Source of the DNA: Tetracentron sinense
Lineage: Eukaryota; Streptophyta; Magnoliopsida; Trochodendrales; Trochodendraceae
Direction of reading: 5' to 3'
Assembly (NCBI GenBank): GCA_015143295.1
Contig: CM026574.1
Location: 15,688,938 to 15,752,937, forward strand
Length of the DNA: 64,000 nt
The position numbers and the translations under genes are program-made. Below are positions 25,001 to 34,385 of this stretch, piece after piece. Numbering within the stretch: the first letter of the stretch is position 1; the number at the start of each line of letters is the position of its first letter. Under the pieces are notes generated by a model. It was given only the letters and a program-made list of their open reading frames with translations, had not been told where the DNA came from and searched no databases.

Positions 25001-28000
25001 AAGGCCTAAGGCCAGAGAAATGGCTTTTCAGTTCCTTGTAAACCTAGAATTGTTCTAAGCAATGAATATTTTTTGTTGTAATACTCCATTATGGCTACCT
25101 TTAGGCTGCTATCGGATAGTATGGCGTATCTCAACCATATAGAGTAGAAACTCTAAGGCTGACAAATGGGTACATGCAACAAGTACATGTACTGAACTGG
25201 ATCTATCAATGAACAACCTAAGGAATGATCACTGTCAAATGACAAAAGGTAGTTCAATATACAAATATACAGATTGTCATGAACCTGAGAGATTGATATC
25301 TCTTCATGCATTGTCTGCATGACTTTGATGATGCCAATCAGTGATGTCCAATAGCGAACTCCATACGGGTCCATTGGGTCATGTACATGGTGTATGAAGA
25401 GTGTGCGAATGCTCAATAAGAAATCCACCCTCCACCCCCAATAGGAGAGATGATGTCCAATAGATTGGACTCAAAAATCCAGCCGATAGTTTTGGTTAAA
25501 GAGGTTTATAAAGTTATTTTGTATATAAAATATCTTTATATTATTTATGAGGCGTGCTAGCCCTACTCTCGGTCAAACTCTACTCTCAGCCTTCACCAAC
25601 CACCTATCCATTATCAAATCAGTTATGGTGGTTAAAGCACTATCTCTCATCAAGAATGGGCAAATGATTGGTGGAGACTGAGAGTAGAGTTTGACTAAGA
25701 GTAGGGCTAGCATTCCTCATTATTTATAGATTTCCTAAAAGAGTTTTAATAGTCCAATTCTATGAGAACTATCACGAATACAAATCACATAAGTCAGGGG
25801 CTTGACAGTTATGTAATATCCATTCCCAGTGACTTATATGGAGTATCGTTAGGTGGAGGGACTAATTTATAAATATTTGTAAGAAAGGACCTCGCTTGCA
25901 ATTCTCTTTTCTCTAGGGGTTCAATTGCAATGTGTTGATGGACAAAATTGTGGTTAGTGAAAATCCTGGGTAGTCTCATAAAATTCAGACAACCTAAAAG
26001 AGAATTTGGGAAGAGTCGGTCAATGGGTACTCCCATATATACTCCCAAATATACTCCCTAATCCTAACCGTTTATAACCAACCAATAGGGGTCTGGATTT
26101 GAGTTGACTTATTTTGTCTTTTCTAATGCCACATCAGCACAAATCCTAACCGTTTAATAATTGAGATAAACGGTTAGGATTTGAGAGTATATATGGGAGT
26201 ACACTTTGGGAGTATCACTAGACTAATTCATTTGGGAAAGGAGTTTTGTAGTTCCCATGAAATAACAAAATTTGTGCAGTGGGTCCCACAACTAGATAAG
26301 GAAAACCTTTAAGATCCCACACATTAGAATCCTCCTATCCAAGCTTTACATTGTATTTATTTTCTTTGGACCTCATTGGTGGGCTTAATAGTTATTAAAT
26401 AATTATTGGTAGACTTTTAAGTCAATCGTAACTAATTATTTATTTATTTAATATGGTAGTTATGGGACCAAGATTAGGGTCCCATGCCCCTTTGTTGTTC
26501 TTCCCTAGGAGATGACATAATTTGTTAAGGGAATGCTATGTCCATTTTCCTTCTCATCAACTTTCTCCTTTAGTAAACAAGTCTACAAAAAAATTGTGAC
26601 AGTTTTTTGTGGGGCCCACTACCTTTTTTTGTCTTCTTGTTTAAAAACAGAAAAAGTGAATGAGTAGGAAAGTGGATCATGCAATATCCAATTTGTTATG
26701 TTATCCTTATCTAATTTTATTATGTAGTTATCTTTAAAAAATGTTTCTAAATTAAAGATTAGTTTATGTGACTAATAACCATACAATAAAGGCGGGGACG
26801 TCCCACTGAAGGGAGAGACCTTCTCTCTCCTAATCTTGGAGATTTAATTAGATAAGGAGTTGTCTAATATTATCTCTAATTAATAAGGATTAATAATTGT
26901 AAGCACCCCATTTTTGCACCACTACTCCTCTCCTATTTTCTTCAAAGCTCTAAGGAATCCACTCGAATTCCCTTTATTATAGCCCAACACCATACCCCCA
27001 ATCCAAGTCCTAGATCCCGAGGTTTTATGTGGAGCCTGATTGCACCAGACCCAGCAGGTTTGCGCAATAACAGGTAGTCGTGGGTCCAGCTACACGGTTA
27101 GCTCACTGGGTGGTGTAGGGGGACAGCATGCCCCCTCAGGCCTCGCCCAGGGGCTTGGGGGCAGAACTTTTTAGGCGACTCGAGCAATCCAGGGTTCGCG
27201 TATGTTCCCACAACAGAACAATTCTGCTAAAATTTCGGATCTCGCTCGAGCAAGAATTTTAGTTGCATCTCGCTCGAGCAAGAGTTTTAGTTGTATCTCG
27301 CTCAAGTGAACTTCTCACTGTTTCACCTTTTCATTTTGTCTGGCTTCCCGAGAGCTACTTGCTCCAGCGAGTCCAATCTGGCTGGAGTGAGTATCACAGA
27401 GAACGTCGTTCTCACTTGTCTGAATTCACTTTTGGTCACCCAATCACAGCCCATTCCCTCATTCACGAATCTACCCTAACCCCACAAAAGTCTATAAATA
27501 CCAACCGATTTGCCCATTTCCAGGGAATCAAAATTTCCCACAAGAAAGCACTTGAAGTTCAAAACCTCCCAAAACCCCTGTGGAAAATTCTGAGAGAGTG
27601 AGCACCCAACCCCAAATCCGAGATCCTCACAACCCAAGTACCTGAGGTTGAGTTAAGTCTAGGTTGCAAGCCTAGGCTACACCCCTTGCCAGACGACTTT
27701 CCTCTGAACATACCCACACCCCTTGGAGCGTTGAAGGAGGAGGAAGAAGAGTAGGCCCTCTCCTTCATTTTCTTTTTGTCTTTATTTTCATTTCAGTTCC
27801 TTATTTGCTTTTTATTTTCATTTCAGTTCCTTATTTGCTTTTAGATTCTAGTCCATTTCTACAATCATCGTGGAGACTCATCCCTTTTCCTAGGTAGGGC
27901 CTCCCTATGTCCTTTTCAATGGCATAGGGGGCCCCCGTTGCTAAAGAGGGGATGGGTACTCCTTCATTTCCACTTCTTGTTTACATGTTTTTCTTCCTAT

Positions 28001-31000
28001 TTAGGTTTTTCTACTTAGCCCAATGTTCCCAAAACCCCAAGGGGAGGTGCTGTCCAAAAGACAGCACCATGATGGAATTTGGTTCTGTTACAGAACCTAT
28101 TTGCCCGAGCCAACCTCACCCCACTCGAGTAAATAGGCTCTGTAATCGCTCTTGAATCCCCTCCAGACTCTCTATCTGACTTGGGTTAATCTTTTAAACA
28201 CGGTTAGATTGCCTTGAGCACTCCAAAGCTCACAGACCTTCTTAACCCTAGTTGTAAATTTTAGTGAGCATCCCGCTCGAGCAAGCCTATATTGGCTCGA
28301 GCAAGATCCTCCAGAGCAAACTTGACTGCAAATACAGTACCCTTTTATGACTCCAAGTTAATGCAGCAAGCCCCTGAATTCCCAGACTTCTTAACCCTCC
28401 TCGGGTTTAAGTTTTAAGCACGATTAACCCTGCCAAAACCACCCGTATGCTCCTAGGCATGAGCTTAAACCATCATCTTGCTCCGGAATGAGCCTAAACT
28501 ACCTAATAATGGACTAAAATACCAAAAACATTCAAATATGCAAAACCCAAAAAAGTGCAAATCAATCAACCAACCCGCACTCGATCGAACTACACCGGTC
28601 TGATCCTACCAAGCCGGGTATGTAGGCAACCCCAAACGATCCAACCTCCCCTAGGGTAGTTTCCCTTTCCACTCTGCTTTGCCTCATAATTAGCATAATT
28701 CAAATAACATGCTAATTTCTTTTGAGATTCATCTTAATTAGCTTAGACTTAGGGAGTAGGTTACCATCCTCGGATGGGGGTCCGGGGGTGCCTAACTCCT
28801 TCCCCGGGCCTTAACCGAATCGCTTACCTAGAATTTCTAAGCATACCATAGGCCTTGTGCATTTCAAATCTGGGTTCCTATTTTCCCATAAATAAATAGG
28901 TGGTGACTCCAAAGTAGGAGTTTAGCGTCGTTCCTCCGCAGGGCTCGGCCCGAAAGAAAAGGCGGTAAATTCCAACACTCACAAGAATCATAATTAATAT
29001 GTGGAATAAAAGAGATTTATTAGGAAAGAGATTTGATCTCTAACAAACTAACCATTCCATACGTAAGGTGAGAGAAAGAAAAGCTTCTCCTCCAAGAATT
29101 TTTAACGTAAGGCAATAAAAGGGGAAGAAAAAAAATCTCTTCCCCAAGAATTCCATACGTTGGATCTAGAGTGAGAGAAAAACTTCTTCTCAAGAAATCC
29201 CCATACGCAAGAGAGAGAGAGAAGAATATCCTAGGTTCTTGATTCTTGATAAAGATCCAAGAACACCATTGAAGAAAAGAGAAGGGCCATCATCTTCTCT
29301 GAAGGAAAAGTTTGGAAATCAAGTAAGAGGGTTCGTGTGAATCAAGAGGTGGCTAGACACTTGGACAGCTAAAGGTAAATACTAGCATGCTTTGTTTGAA
29401 AGAACCATGACATTTACATGGAAAGATTCATAGTTGTTAAAGACGTCGCCTCAGTCGGTCGCCTAGGCGACCAGGCGTTTTGCTAGGCTCAGGCAACTAG
29501 CCGCCTCAAGCGGTCATTATTAAAAATCTGATATATAATATTATTATTGTTTAAGGATATAACAATTTATTTTATTTGAATATGATTATTCCGTAAACAA
29601 TCAAGTATGTTTCTCTAATGTTAACTTGTTCTCTTTCTCAATTAGTGGACCAATTAGTCTCTCTCCCTCTATTTATGGGTGGACCATATAATCTCCATTC
29701 ATTTTTTTTTTCATGGTTGTTAAATTACAACTAGCTCAATTGACCCAATAACATATTAAGAGCCTTTAAATGCCCCAAATTCCTTTTAGGACCCCCAAAA
29801 CTCTAATATATTCATATTTAAAGGGATCTTTTATAATTTAAATAAGTGCAGGCCCTATAGTTATATATTTTACTATTCAATATTATTTTTATTACTTATC
29901 TTGAGTATAATAAAGAAAAAGAAAGAAATGAGAGTAAGAGGTATGACATCTCCCTCTCTCCCCCTCTTCTTTCTCCCCTGTTCAACGCCACATTTCACTG
30001 TTGGACTATTTTTCTACTTTTATTTAGTATTATATTCTCCCATCTCCTTCCTCTCTCTCTCTCTTTCCTATTGGGCTGTCTATTTTTTATCTCTCATAAT
30101 CTCTTTCTCCCTCTTTCAGCAATCATTGTGGACTTAATTTTTATTCCATTTTTTCCAACACTTGAAATCCCCATTTATTATTCTTAGAACTGTCACTAAC
30201 GGTGGTTCTATCAAAGTGCATCCTGACAACAGTGTAATGTATATGAATGTAGAACCTCTTATAAAAGAAAATGCATCATACATAGATCTCATATTAGGGG
30301 AATTTTTGTAACAAAAAGTTCATTAGACAACGCCTCGGGCACCTCAGGCTACGGCTTCAGGCATCTATGGGGTTTGTCGCCTCAAATCGACTGGTCGCCT
30401 TGACAACTATGGCAAGATTCTTTTTGAATTATGAAAAAAAAATGGATCTCCTTTTTGGAAGGCATTAACTATCATATCATCCTCATCTACAAAAGATACC
30501 AATGGGAGACTTTCTTCAGGATAACATATTTCTCGCTAGCAATCCTAAGTATGTGTGATGCAAAATCTCCAATCTATCCAAAATATCTCATGGTCACTAA
30601 TATTTGCAAGATGGAACAAACCCAAAACTCTGCCTGCTCCCAGAGATACAGCAGCATTAGAACTTAGAAGAGAGACCCCTAGGACAAAGATAGGGACCAT
30701 TAAAAAAATGTTGTTCTAAAACCATTAAACCTTCAACTGCCATTACCACCACTTCATTGAAAACCTTACAGCCGACTTTGATGGAAGTAGACTTCCAATG
30801 TGCCTCCTTTTATTAGGCAAATTCCCACTACCGACCGCAGGTTAGGCTTCCTGAAAGAGGAACCATCAAAATAAATATTTTGGAAGCTGACCAGTACGGC
30901 TTCAGCAAATTTCTTCTTCAAGTGTTACTTCCCATACCAATTTAAAAATATGCTCAAAAATTCAAAATCAGTGAAGAAGATTCCTCAAGTTCTAGGCGCC

Positions 31001-33589
31001 CGTTAAATAACTTCAAATGAATTAATCTTCAAGGACTTGAGTAGACAATTAAAATTACCTTAGAATTAGACCTTAAAGCCAACTAGATGGAAGTACACTT
31101 CCAATGTGCCTCCTTTTATTTGGAAAATTCCCACTGATGACCTCAGGTCAGGCTTCCTGAAAGAGGAATCATCAAAATTAATATTTTGGAAGCTGACCAA
31201 TACGGCTTCAGCAAATTTCTTCTAGTGTTACTTCCATACCAATTTAAAAACCATGCTTAAAATCAGTGAAGAAGATTCCTCGAGTTCTTTGAGAATAGAC
31301 GCTCGTTAAAATAACTTCAAATGAATAAATCTTCAAAGACTTTAAGTAGAAAATTAAAATTTACTTTGAATATCCAACAATTCTTTCAAGACAAACTCTC
31401 AGACAAAAGGCAAAAGGACACAAGGACAAAAGCAGACTACGACTGTTTCTAAACTTCAAATGGCTTTCTTTTGATTCTTTATTCCTTCCTTTGTTTCTAT
31501 AAATCCCGTATAGCTAAACACCAATTATGGAAGATGCTGCCATGGAATAAGTTCTCCAAGAACCAATTAAACAGGTGGACCCAGTAATGCATGTCAAAAG
31601 ATGCTGTAATTAATGTCTCCCACTGCTATCTTATAAAATTCTTGTAAGCACATGCTGGCCAAAACAAGTTTGACTTTCAGGGTGAGGAAATTGAAACCTC
31701 TTGTGAAGAGGATTTTTGACACCATTCTTACAAATAAATAGACATAGCCAGATCGTTTGAATCTAAGTAGTAAGAAAAAAATAAGGTACATGCACAGTTT
31801 TTATTTAAATATAAATGTAAGAAAAAAAAAAACTGGAGATATGATACAACTTGCTTTAAAAATCCAACCTAACAGAATCTGCTGACAGAAAATTGAGGAG
31901 ATATAGAAGCTATAAATAAAAATAAAATGACTTCATCAAATAGCTAACTAGCTCAAGAATCACTAAAGCATTGGAAAATAAAATGGAAACAGGAAAACAC
32001 ATCACGAACCTGTTTGAGAAACTCCTCATGCCAATTGTCAAGAGTATCAAATGATTTATGCACATTGACGTCATATACTAGAACACAGCAATCTGCCCCT
32101 CTATAAAATGCAACACCAAGACTCTGAAATCTTTCCTGTCCAGCTGTGTCCCAAATCTTTCATTGCAGATATACAGCAGTTGAGCAAGAGTAAACTCAAT
32201 GAGAAAGATCTTGAATAAGTATAAAAACAAATAAATACTAGTGAACTAAGAACCCACTTGCAGAGTGACGAGCCTGTCATCAATCTGTAGTTCCTTGGTG
32301 ACGAAATCGGCGCCAATCGTAGCTTTGTACTGTTGGCTAAACCTCTTATGTACGTATCTATAAAAGCAGTTAATGGATACGAATTCCAATAACACAATGC
32401 GAAACTGGATCCTTAACAAATTAAAATCAAATGTAGAACTTGAATTTACACACAAAATTAGCCTGATGAGGAAAGGCTTCACAATGAAAGTGCTACAATG
32501 TTTCAAAATGCACAAATTATCAGCCCCCAATATCTCCAAGGCTGTAATAATCCTTCGCCCACTACTGGTCGGATCAAGAATAATGCACAATAAAATTCTC
32601 AAAACAAAAGCATAATATGTCTAAATACAAAAACACAGATTCAAATTTCGCAGGAAAAAAAAGAGTAATTTAAAATCCGCATAAATTATGGATAAAGAAT
32701 AATGTACCATAAAATCCTCAGAAACAAAAGCATAATATGTCTAAATACGAATTCAATTAGTGGAAAATTACAGAAAATGGCCAAAGTTTAAATAACTGAT
32801 CATAAATTCACAGCTTCAAATTATGCAGAAAAAAAAAGAGTAAATTATGGATCAAGAATAATGCACCATAAAATCCTTAGAAACAAAAGCAGAATATGTC
32901 TAAATACGAATTAAATTAGTGGAAAATTACTTAGAATGACCAAAATTTGAATAACTGATAACAAATCCAACAAAAAAACAGCTTCAAATTATGCAGAAAA
33001 AAAGAGTTAAATAAATTCCGCATAAATTATGGATCAAGAATAATGCACCATAAAATTGTCAAAAACAAAAGCAGAATATGTCTATATACGAATCAAATTA
33101 GAGGAAAATTACTTAGAAAGGCCAAAATTTGAATACCTAACCAAAAATTCAATGAAAACACAGCTTCAAATTTCGCAGGAAAAAAAAAAAAAGTAATTTA
33201 AATACCGCATAAATTACAAAAAATAAATAAGAGAAACTATAATTATATATCAATCGCTCAAAGAAACGATAACAGTAACTAAAAATTTCCGCAAAAGTGA
33301 GGGGAAAAAAAGCAACAAGAAATCATCAATCGCTAAGAACGAAACAAATCAGGAAACATTGTCTAACAAATCCAATAGTTATCCAAGGATACTGATTCAT
33401 CAAACACGTCTTTCCCACCCTGAATTCAAAAGAAACGGCGTGAGAAGTAAACAAAACAAAACAAAACAAAATTTCCTAAAAACAAACAAAGAAGTCGAGA
33501 ATTCGTCGAAACCCTAGAAATCCAAAGCGACCGTACCCACTGTCGCCAAGCACGATGATCTTGAGCAACGTTCGACTTCGCATAGCCAT
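7034..33589 (-). CDS. RABG3: Rab7-type small GTPase (RABG3 subfamily), seven exons
   Basis: Exons on the minus strand are 33589-33537, 33419-33393, 32357-32258, 32156-32010, 9154-9074, 9005-8860 and 7100-7034. All six introns are GT-AG and the phases join exactly. The total is 621 bp: 206 codons plus TGA, the usual Rab7 length. The protein starts [18 protein letters not shown]. It has all G motifs: GDSGVGKT (P-loop), YKATIGADF (switch I), WDTAGQE (switch II), NKVD and ETSAK. It ends GGGCAC, a CxC double-geranylgeranylation signal. Family knowledge: Rab7/RABG3 acts on late endosomes and the tonoplast in vacuolar traffic, autophagy and vacuole fusion. Exon 2 is a 27-bp microexon coding most of the P-loop. 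Intron 4 is about 22.9 kb and full of transposons. The exact reading-frame fit argues for one gene. The alternative is two broken tandem copies, each supplying half. A TATA-like box lies about 131 bp upstream of the ATG. Confidence 0.85.
7672..7890. repeat. Local duplication with (CA)n microsatellite in Rab7 intron 6
   Basis: The phrase AAAGACTCTTGAGTGCATGT occurs twice (near 7694 and 7852), and TAATTATTCTTGATTCTT also occurs twice. A CA dinucleotide run of about 30 bp lies between them at about 7748-7777. This is a simple local tandem duplication within intron 6. Confidence 0.75.
7913..8545. mobile_element. hAT-like non-autonomous element in Rab7 intron 6
   Basis: The ends TGAGGGTGGAGCCAGG and (reverse-complemented) CAGGGGTGAAGCCAAG form an imperfect TIR. 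The flanks GTAGGTGC (7905-7912) and GTAGGCGC (8546-8553) make an 8-bp target duplication with one mismatch, pointing to the hAT superfamily. The interior holds about five diverged repeats of 75-80 bp, each with TATGCCxxxTxAATAATAT and TTTCAAAAGTT. A 21-base G run lies at 8004-8024. There is no transposase. Confidence 0.7.
8004..8024 (+). repeat. Homopolymer run of 21 G
   Basis: An unbroken G run is followed by TTC and five more G. It can form G-quadruplexes on the plus strand and a C-tract on the Rab7 sense strand. The exact length is prone to assembly error. Confidence 0.9.
9155..10770. other. Intron sequence without identified elements
   Basis: Nothing gene-like is seen. From about 10330 the sequence becomes very AT-rich. 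At 10679-10775 a segment of about 45 bp (AAGATCCTCCAA, GTTGGGAGA, GGAGAGG, TGGATG) is repeated directly, right before the gypsy element. Confidence 0.5.
10771..14240 (+). mobile_element. Shrunken Ty3/gypsy (chromovirus-like) fossil with LTRs
   Basis: Related direct repeats starting TGATGCGGACAT lie at about 10771-11195 and 13697-14240. They share TTGGGAAGATGTGCA and a GTGATGxCATGG tail, and are read as the two LTRs. The internal part is on the plus strand. A retropepsin-like stretch (12141-12371; [15 protein letters not shown]) is followed by the pol-start phrase [16 protein letters not shown] (12592-13185). This runs directly into an integrase C-terminal-like stretch ([31 protein letters not shown]). 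The central pol core is absent, so this is a large internal-deletion derivative. It is broken in several places, and the divergence between its LTRs suggests considerable age. Confidence 0.7.
12490..12725 (+). repeat. 30-bp minisatellite inside the gypsy fossil
   Basis: About eight units of 30 bp follow the form GAGCTxCCAxTAGCTCCTGA, then GTCCCTTGTG. In the element's frame they read as a ten-residue repeat close to [10 protein letters not shown]. The array lies between the protease-like and pol-start segments. Confidence 0.85.
14241..14849. other. No gene identified
   Basis: Pyrimidine-rich sequence at 14260-14480, then sequence with GAGCATGGTGGACA repeated (near 14660 and 14692). It may be internal sequence of the neighbouring fossils. 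I see no domain. Confidence 0.4.
14850..15665 (-). mobile_element. Tat-type gypsy pol fragment (RNase H to start of integrase)
   Basis: Minus-strand reading gives [35 protein letters not shown] and [15 protein letters not shown]. This is the extra (aRNH-like) RNase H typical of the Tat lineage of Ty3/gypsy. It is followed by [13 protein letters not shown] and [20 protein letters not shown], the zinc-finger start of integrase. It is a broken fragment with no LTR of its own seen. It is oriented opposite to the gag-bearing piece at 18662-22063. Confidence 0.75.
15666..17261. other. No feature identified between Tat pieces
   Basis: No convincing frame or domain on either strand. The flanks suggest this is untranslated or lost internal sequence of the Tat-type fossils, but I cannot show it. 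Confidence 0.4.
17262..17880. repeat. Tandem array, about 78-bp unit, about eight copies
   Basis: Units share AGAACTCAGCTTTAGAGACT, GGGAAGCAGCCCTTTTACTG and GCAAAATATTCTTGGCAACC, followed by GTCGTCACAA. Copies of the GAGACTGGGAAG phrase or its variants occur near 17272, 17346, 17424, 17544, 17604, 17672, 17752 and 17833. Tat/Ogre elements are known to carry tandem repeats in the untranslated part near the 3' LTR. The position just before the LTR at 18662 fits that. Confidence 0.85.
18662..22063 (+). mobile_element. Tat-type gypsy fossil: LTR, leader, gag and protease start
   Basis: An LTR-like block starts TGTAGAACCTTACAAATT at 18662 and ends near 19530 before the PBS-like phrase CACGCCCGGTGGGAC. 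Gag follows: a start-like frame (19987-20217), capsid-like phrases in several frames at 20500-20800, then [13 protein letters not shown] and [10 protein letters not shown] (20912-21124). The 243-residue frame 21357-22088 carries [12 protein letters not shown] and FGDFIPKWF, and ends in the protease-lead phrase [13 protein letters not shown]. All of these are known parts of Tat gag-pro. The element is cut at about 22063 by the repeat that follows. It is broken in many places. The purine-rich tract just before 18662 also resembles a PPT, so this LTR might have served a neighbour on the left. Confidence 0.72.
22064..22992 (+). mobile_element. hAT-like non-autonomous element, left end missing
   Basis: It is collinear with the intact copy at 29429-30411. 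Shared parts are a GTTTAAGGATATAA start, CAAGTATGTTTC, a CTCTCTCC-rich centre, TTGAAATC, ATCAAAGTGCATC and a GCCTCGGGCxCCTCA end. The right TIR (AGACAACCATGG) is present, but about 100 bp at the left, including the left TIR, is missing at the junction with the Tat fossil. A LINE is inserted just beyond its right end. Confidence 0.7.
23019..24623 (-). mobile_element. 5'-truncated L1-type LINE (ORF2 C-terminal part)
   Basis: The minus-strand frame 24623-23397 encodes the end of the reverse-transcriptase region ([38 protein letters not shown]) and the zinc-binding zf-RVT domain ([19 protein letters not shown]). Then, after a frame change near 23470, come [14 protein letters not shown] and [10 protein letters not shown] poly-T at 23019-23027 marks the 3' tail. 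The 12-bp direct repeat CTTCAGCATATG at 23007-23018 and 24624-24635 is the target duplication and sets both ends. It is missing ORF1, the endonuclease and the RT catalytic core. There is no RNase H domain. Confidence 0.9.
24636..25554. other. Intron sequence, nothing firm
   Basis: No TIRs or domains recognised. A minus-strand frame at 25428-25153 has no family I recognise. Confidence 0.4.
25555..25712. mobile_element. 158-bp MITE with about 40-bp TIRs
   Basis: The left end TGCTAGCCCTACTCT, GGTCAAACTCTACTCTCAG is mirrored at the right by CTGAGAGTAGAGTTTGACTA, AGAGTAGGGCTAGCA, leaving a centre of about 75 bp. The arms are nearly perfect. The target duplication is not clear. Confidence 0.8.
26027..26202. 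mobile_element. MITE with GTACTCCCATATATACTC ends
   Basis: GTACTCCCATATATACTC and AATCCTAACCGTTTA on the left are mirrored by TAAACGGTTAGGATTTG and GAGTATATATGGGAGTAC on the right. Extra TACTCCCAAA/TTTGGGAGTA words next to the ends may extend it to about 26220. Confidence 0.75.
26203..26897. other. Intron sequence, nothing identified
   Basis: AT-rich sequence with no frame, TIR or RNA gene that I can support. Confidence 0.4.
26898..28983 (+). mobile_element. Solo LTR, family with TGTAAGCACCC ... CTCACA ends
   Basis: It starts TGTAAGCACCCCATTTTT and ends CCAACACTCACA. The flanking five bases are ATAAT and AGAAT (one mismatch). It contains GGTGCCTAACTCCTTCCCCG and GGTGGTGACTCC, which occur in reverse complement in the solo LTR at 39848-42629, so the two are the same broad family in opposite orientations. 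A TATA-like CTATAAATA lies at about 27492. No internal region remains. A 31-bp tandem duplication (TTTCATTTCAGTTCCTTATT) lies at 27779-27842. Confidence 0.75.
28984..29428. other. Purine-rich intron sequence
   Basis: It is rich in GAGAGAAAG words, with CCATACGTAAG, CCATACGTTGG and CCATACGCAAG repeated at intervals of about 65-110 bp. It resembles a transcribed leader but I cannot assign it. Confidence 0.4.
29429..30411. mobile_element. hAT-like non-autonomous element, both ends present
   Basis: The left end is CATAGTTGTTAAAG; the right end reverse-complements to CATAGTTGTCAAGG. The target duplication is GAAAGATT (29421-29428) against GCAAGATT (30412-30419), 8 bp with one mismatch, which fits hAT. 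Sub-terminal CGCCTAGGCGACC words are palindromic. There is no transposase frame. A left-truncated relative lies at 22064-22992. Confidence 0.75.
30768..31363. repeat. Tandem duplication of about 300 bp in Rab7 intron 4
   Basis: Two adjacent units (about 30768-31067 and 31068-31363) share ATGGAAGTAxACTTCCAATG, CTTCCTGAAAGAGGAA, TTTTGGAAGCTGACCA and AGTGAAGAAGATTCCTC. No coding frame survives in either. Confidence 0.85.
32565..33220. repeat. Intronic tandem repeat, about 170-190-bp unit
   Basis: This is the parental array in Rab7 intron 2. The phrase GGATCAAGAATAATGCACC or a close variant recurs near 32572, 32690, 32838 and 33030, with AGCATAATATGTCTAAATAC and TTAGTGGAAAATTAC between. It is shared with the pseudo-copy at 880-1370. 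Confidence 0.75.
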
Positions 33590-33719
33590 GGCGAAAAAGT
33601 GGAGAAATTTTCCAGTTCAGGAAACGAATGAGAGAAAAATACAAGGGGGAACGGAGAAAAGGGCAAGCCGTTTGTCTTTCATTGATAATTGATACAAACA
33701 CCGTGCGAGTTTGCCGACC

Positions 33720-33727
33720 TATTTATA
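33720..33727 (-). promoter_or_regulatory. TATA-like box of Rab7
   Basis: TATAAATA on the minus strand lies about 131 bp upstream of the Rab7 ATG at 33589. This gives an expected start site near 33690-33700 and a 5' UTR of about 100 bases. Confidence 0.6.
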
Positions 33728-34385
33728 CGTCTGCTAGCTACCGTTTAGAACTCGAGTTTAACTATGAACCGGAACTCCGGATTCCGGAGCTCCCATAACA
33801 TGATCGTTTCAGGGGTTTTTGATAATTAGTGAAGCAATGTAAGGACTTTTCTGTCCATAACTTTTTTCATAATAGCCCATATTTTGGAGTTCTGGTGCAT
33901 AAGTTAAAACAAACGTTCCCAGATGCATTAATGCCACTACATGATTATTGATCCCCTGGCTAATGGGTGGATGGGAGCAACTAGGCTCGGGCTAGGGCCT
34001 TAGTAACCCAAACATCCTAATCTGCTAGCCGCTTTCGTTCTCAAACCTCGCTCCCACTCTAACATTGGGAGCGTGGTTTCAACTTTTGTAAAGCATGGTT
34101 TATGATTTGAGAATACAGTTTATGTAGTGAGTACGATTTTTGTATAAAGTTTCATTTTTATCGCTACTTTTCATGTTGGGATGTATTTTGTCATTATCCT
34201 TTGAAACATTCAAGATTCTTATAAAGCTTGTTAATTATTAGTGATTTTGTAATTGAATTTGGAATGAGACATTTAATATATCAATAATTATCTTGTTTAT
34301 TTATTGTGAATACAAATTTGAATGTAATGATTTTATCAATTCTTTCTTATAACTTAGAAAGTAAAAAACATATATTTGCATTTAC
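33728..34385. other. Upstream region of Rab7, nothing else identified
   Basis: This is presumed promoter sequence. I see no element or coding frame. Confidence 0.4.

Larger units (their letters stand above)
9155..32009 (-). other. Rab7 intron 4, about 22.9 kb, with nested transposons
   Basis: The donor is CAG|GTTCGTG at 32009 and the acceptor TTCCAG at 9155. It separates exon 4 (ending HEEFLKQ) from exon 5 (starting ASPSDPKMF) in phase 0. Unique-looking intron sequence remains at about 9155-10330 and 30420-32009. Between these lie the gypsy and Tat fossils, a LINE, hAT-like elements, MITEs and a solo LTR, each annotated separately. Confidence 0.75.

Noticed and set aside
25153-25428. Possible retroelement gag at 25.2-25.4 kb
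   Set aside because: No gag motif or zinc knuckle is present and the phrases match nothing I recognise.
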